Below, in pieces: positions 3,929-6,084 of a DNA stretch of 6,084 nucleotides; position 1 is the first letter of the stretch, and every line of letters begins with the position of its first letter. Made by a program: the position numbers and the translations under genes. The notes beneath the pieces were generated by a model. It was given only the letters and a program-made list of their open reading frames with translations. It made no database searches and had not been told where the DNA came from. Source of the stretch: Planctomycetaceae bacterium (GTDB taxonomy: Bacteria; Planctomycetota; Planctomycetia; Pirellulales; UBA1268); assembly GCA_030616935.1 (NCBI GenBank), contig JAUWWJ010000107.1:1-6084 (forward strand). Reading direction: 5' to 3'.

Positions 3929-6084
3929 ATGAATCAGCCGGCAACATTTACTGGGCGAAAGAAAAGCACTGCGACACGCGCTGCAGTTCTACTCAGTGAC
4001 AAACTTGCCCACTTTGTTATTACGCTAGGTGGCCTAGCAACAATTGCTGCGGTCCTTCTTGTTGGTGTTTTTCTATTTGTTGTAGCACTTCCGCTCTTTC
4101 ATTCTGCCACCACTGAACTGAAACAATCGATAGCATTCAATCTGCCGAAAAACCAACTGCTTGCTTCTGGTCTTGATGAATCCGGCTCTCTATTGTGGTT
4201 TTGTAATACAGATGAAATTGCTGTTATTGAAATTAAAAATGGCAACAAACTTCTTTCACGTTCGACAGAGAGTTGCGGGCTTCAACAAGCTTCTTGTATT
4301 TACCAACCCCAAAGCGATCTACAGTCAGCTTTTGGTTTTGAGGATGGCACAATTCGCACCGGACGAATCGGACTTGTTACTTCGTATGTTCCTCAGGCAG
4401 AAATTCCACGGCAGGCAGAAACTCTAAACATTGGCGACTTTATCACTATCGATGATGTGATTTATCTTCGGTCATCAAAGGATATAACAAAAAAAATTGT
4501 GCTTCAGGCGGACTTGGACGAACCTATATCCGCCGGCCTATCACGACCGATCATCAATATTGACTTGGCAATGACTACAAACGGGTTCTGCATTGCAGCG
4601 ATTGATGATCGAGGAAACATACATGTTGAGAAAAGCTCTTTTCAAAAAAATCTAATCTCTGATGAAAGTTCCGTAAGCACGTTAGAAACTACTTTCAAGG
4701 GAGCGCAAGACCACTCAGACTTTCGTTTTGTTCGGGTTTCTGGACTTGGAGATCAACTTTTTGTGTTTACTCCATCTGGATTCTTCGAGCGTTTTGTTAT
4801 TCGAGATGTAACAAGCCCGGTATTAATGGAGCAGCGACAATTGCTTCAGAAAAACCAAACAATTACTCGTGTCACTCGACTTTTCGGTGGATCTTCTTTC
4901 GTGCTTGGTGACGACAGTGGCACGACAAGCATTCTATTCACCTCCAGAGACACCGGACTTAATACAAAAGATGGCTTAGCAACAAAAATCACTGCGACAT
5001 TTGCCTCTCGACCAAACGATGGCTATCAGCAAAAAAAAGATGCAAGAATTACAGCTATTTCTTCATCACCAAGATCACGTCTTTTTGCTATAGCTTCAGC
5101 AGACGGCTTTGTTCGACTCCTACATGCTTCAAACCACTCAATCATTGCTGAGATTAGTTCAAAGAAAGAATCGGCTCTGACCCAAACACCTCGCATTCTT
5201 CTACTTGGTTCACGCGAAAAAAATCTTGTTGCCTATGATGGAAAGAATCTTGCTTCCTGGGATGTTGCCCCTGGCTATCCGGAGGTTTCTTTCCACTCGC
5301 TCTTCGGAAAAATCTGGTACGAGAACTACCCGGGCAGTGACTATGCGTGGGAAACAACTGGACACGAATCCTTCGAGCCAAAATATAGCCTGGTACCGCT
5401 TTTGTTTGGGACTATCAAAGCCACTATCTACTCAATGTTATTCGCGACACCAATTGCTATTTTTGCAGCAATCTATTTAAGTCAGTTTATGACTCCGTCA
5501 TGGAAGTCTCGAATAAAACCAATAATTGAGATGATGGCGAGCCTCCCAAGTGTTGTACTCGGGTTCATTGCCGGTCTCATTCTCGCTCCGCTCATCGAGA
5601 GCGGGGTGATGATTTTTGTAACAAGTCTTTTCACAGTGCCGATCTCGCTTCTCATTGGAGCTTTTTTGTGGCAGTTCTGGCCTCCTGGATTACGCAGTCG
5701 AATATCAAACTGGCGATTCCCTGTTGTCCTCGTTGTTGCACTGCCTCTCGGTATTTTTCTAGGATCGATTGTCGCAAAACCTACAGAATCACTTCTTTTT
5801 GATGGTGACCTTTTTGCTTGGCTGAATGGCCGAGGTGCAAGCGGTTGGGGAGGTTGGGTCCTTGCTTTATTTCCTCTCTCGGCGATTGTCGCCACTCTTG
5901 TAATCAGTCGATTTGTTAATCCATGGATTCGGCAGCGAAGCAGGAAATGGGGACATTGGAAGACTGTTCTCACAGCCTTCTCTATTTTTATCGTCGGCTT
6001 TTTTCTTGCTGGCATGATCTCAACGGCTGCTGCAATGTTTCTTGATGCTTTACGATGGGAGACTCGAAGTGGCATCTTTGGCAC
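3929..6084 (+). CDS. pstC: Extended phosphate ABC transporter permease, PstC-like (3' end outside window)
   Basis: This is the PstC-type inner-membrane subunit of the Pst importer. The frame is open from the ATG at 3929 to the window end (718 codons); an in-frame TGA at 3923 rules out an earlier start. Order of parts: basic cytoplasmic N-terminus; membrane segment about 29-57; a soluble region about 60-480, predicted periplasmic and partly WD40-like (for example IASADGFVRLLHA, about 388-400); then a PstC core beginning LVPLLFGTIKATIYSMLFAT (488-507) and continuing IEMMASLPSVVLGFIAGL, close to the E. coli PstC block IELLAAIPSIVYG. Further hydrophobic segments lie near 558-584, 597-616, 641-663 and 679-706, where short PstC proteins go quickly into the last permease helices. 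The ABC-interaction (EAA-type) loop is beyond the edge. E. coli PstC is about 319 residues; this matches the long form (COG4590-like). There is no Shine-Dalgarno before the ATG, only nine T at 3908-3916. pstA and pstB are expected next. Confidence 0.92.
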   Translation, partial: MNQPATFTGRKKSTATRAAVLLSDKLAHFVITLGGLATIAAVLLVGVFLFVVALPLFHSATTELKQSIAFNLPKNQLLASGLDESGSLLWFCNTDEIAVIEIKNGNKLLSRSTESCGLQQASCIYQPQSDLQSAFGFEDGTIRTGRIGLVTSYVPQAEIPRQAETLNIGDFITIDDVIYLRSSKDITKKIVLQADLDEPISAGLSRPIINIDLAMTTNGFCIAAIDDRGNIHVEKSSFQKNLISDESSVSTLETTFKGAQDHSDFRFVRVSGLGDQLFVFTPSGFFERFVIRDVTSPVLMEQRQLLQKNQTITRVTRLFGGSSFVLGDDSGTTSILFTSRDTGLNTKDGLATKITATFASRPNDGYQQKKDARITAISSSPRSRLFAIASADGFVRLLHASNHSIIAEISSKKESALTQTPRILLLGSREKNLVAYDGKNLASWDVAPGYPEVSFHSLFGKIWYENYPGSDYAWETTGHESFEPKYSLVPLLFGTIKATIYSMLFATPIAIFAAIYLSQFMTPSWKSRIKPIIEMMASLPSVVLGFIAGLILAPLIESGVMIFVTSLFTVPISLLIGAFLWQFWPPGLRSRISNWRFPVVLVVALPLGIFLGSIVAKPTESLLFDGDLFAWLNGRGASGWGGWVLALFPLSAIVATLVISRFVNPWIRQRSRKWGHWKTVLTAFSIFIVGFFLAGMISTAAAMFLDALRWETRSGIFG

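Noticed and set aside
5482..6084. 200-codon open frame on the minus strand, reaching the right edge
   Set aside because: It lies antisense to the recognisable PstC core. Its translation is rich in Arg, Pro and Lys with no family resemblance, as expected of a shadow frame.

Overview
The window is ordinary bacterial chromosome, densely coded and with GC content a little below 50% by eye. It is built around phosphate uptake. No rRNA, tRNA, CRISPR array, insertion sequence or phage gene was seen. The extended PstC, the matching PstS subfamily and the small 100-residue conserved-looking protein together suggest a planctomycete or related lineage. This is an impression from family resemblance; extended PstC proteins also occur in Gammaproteobacteria.

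Layout. Positions 1-438 (+) hold the C-terminal end of a catalase-peroxidase (KatG), cut by the left window edge. A Na+/phosphate cotransporter with a PhoU-like cytoplasmic tail lies convergent to it on the minus strand (487-2223). Divergent from the cotransporter, across a 65-bp gap, is a small soluble protein of unknown function (2289-2591, +). A 149-bp non-coding region follows (2592-2740), rich in direct and inverted repeats and probably carrying the pst promoter. Then come pstS (2741-3757, +), a 171-bp gap, and a very long pstC-like permease gene (3929 to the right edge, +). pstC is open at the window end; pstA, pstB and phoU would be expected beyond it.

How the genes fit together. The window pairs two phosphate import routes: a secondary Na+-coupled carrier (NptA/YjbB type, Na_Pi_cotrans family) and the primary ABC importer (PstS periplasmic binding protein, PstC permease). 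The PhoU-like tail of the carrier suggests a tie to phosphate signalling. KatG is probably an unrelated neighbour because it is convergent.

Most interesting points. (a) A motif GAAA(n)CATACAAAT occurs three times, twice upstream of pstS and once in the pstS-pstC gap: a candidate phosphate-regulon operator. (b) The pstS-pstC gap holds a stem-loop and is itself a complete 55-codon open frame that begins directly after the pstS stop and ends 3 nt before the pstC start, which lacks a Shine-Dalgarno. (c) PstC carries about 430 extra residues of predicted periplasmic, partly WD40-like sequence between its first two membrane segments, plus extra membrane segments in the permease core. I see no evidence of a wholly new system; these are regulatory and architectural variations on a known one.
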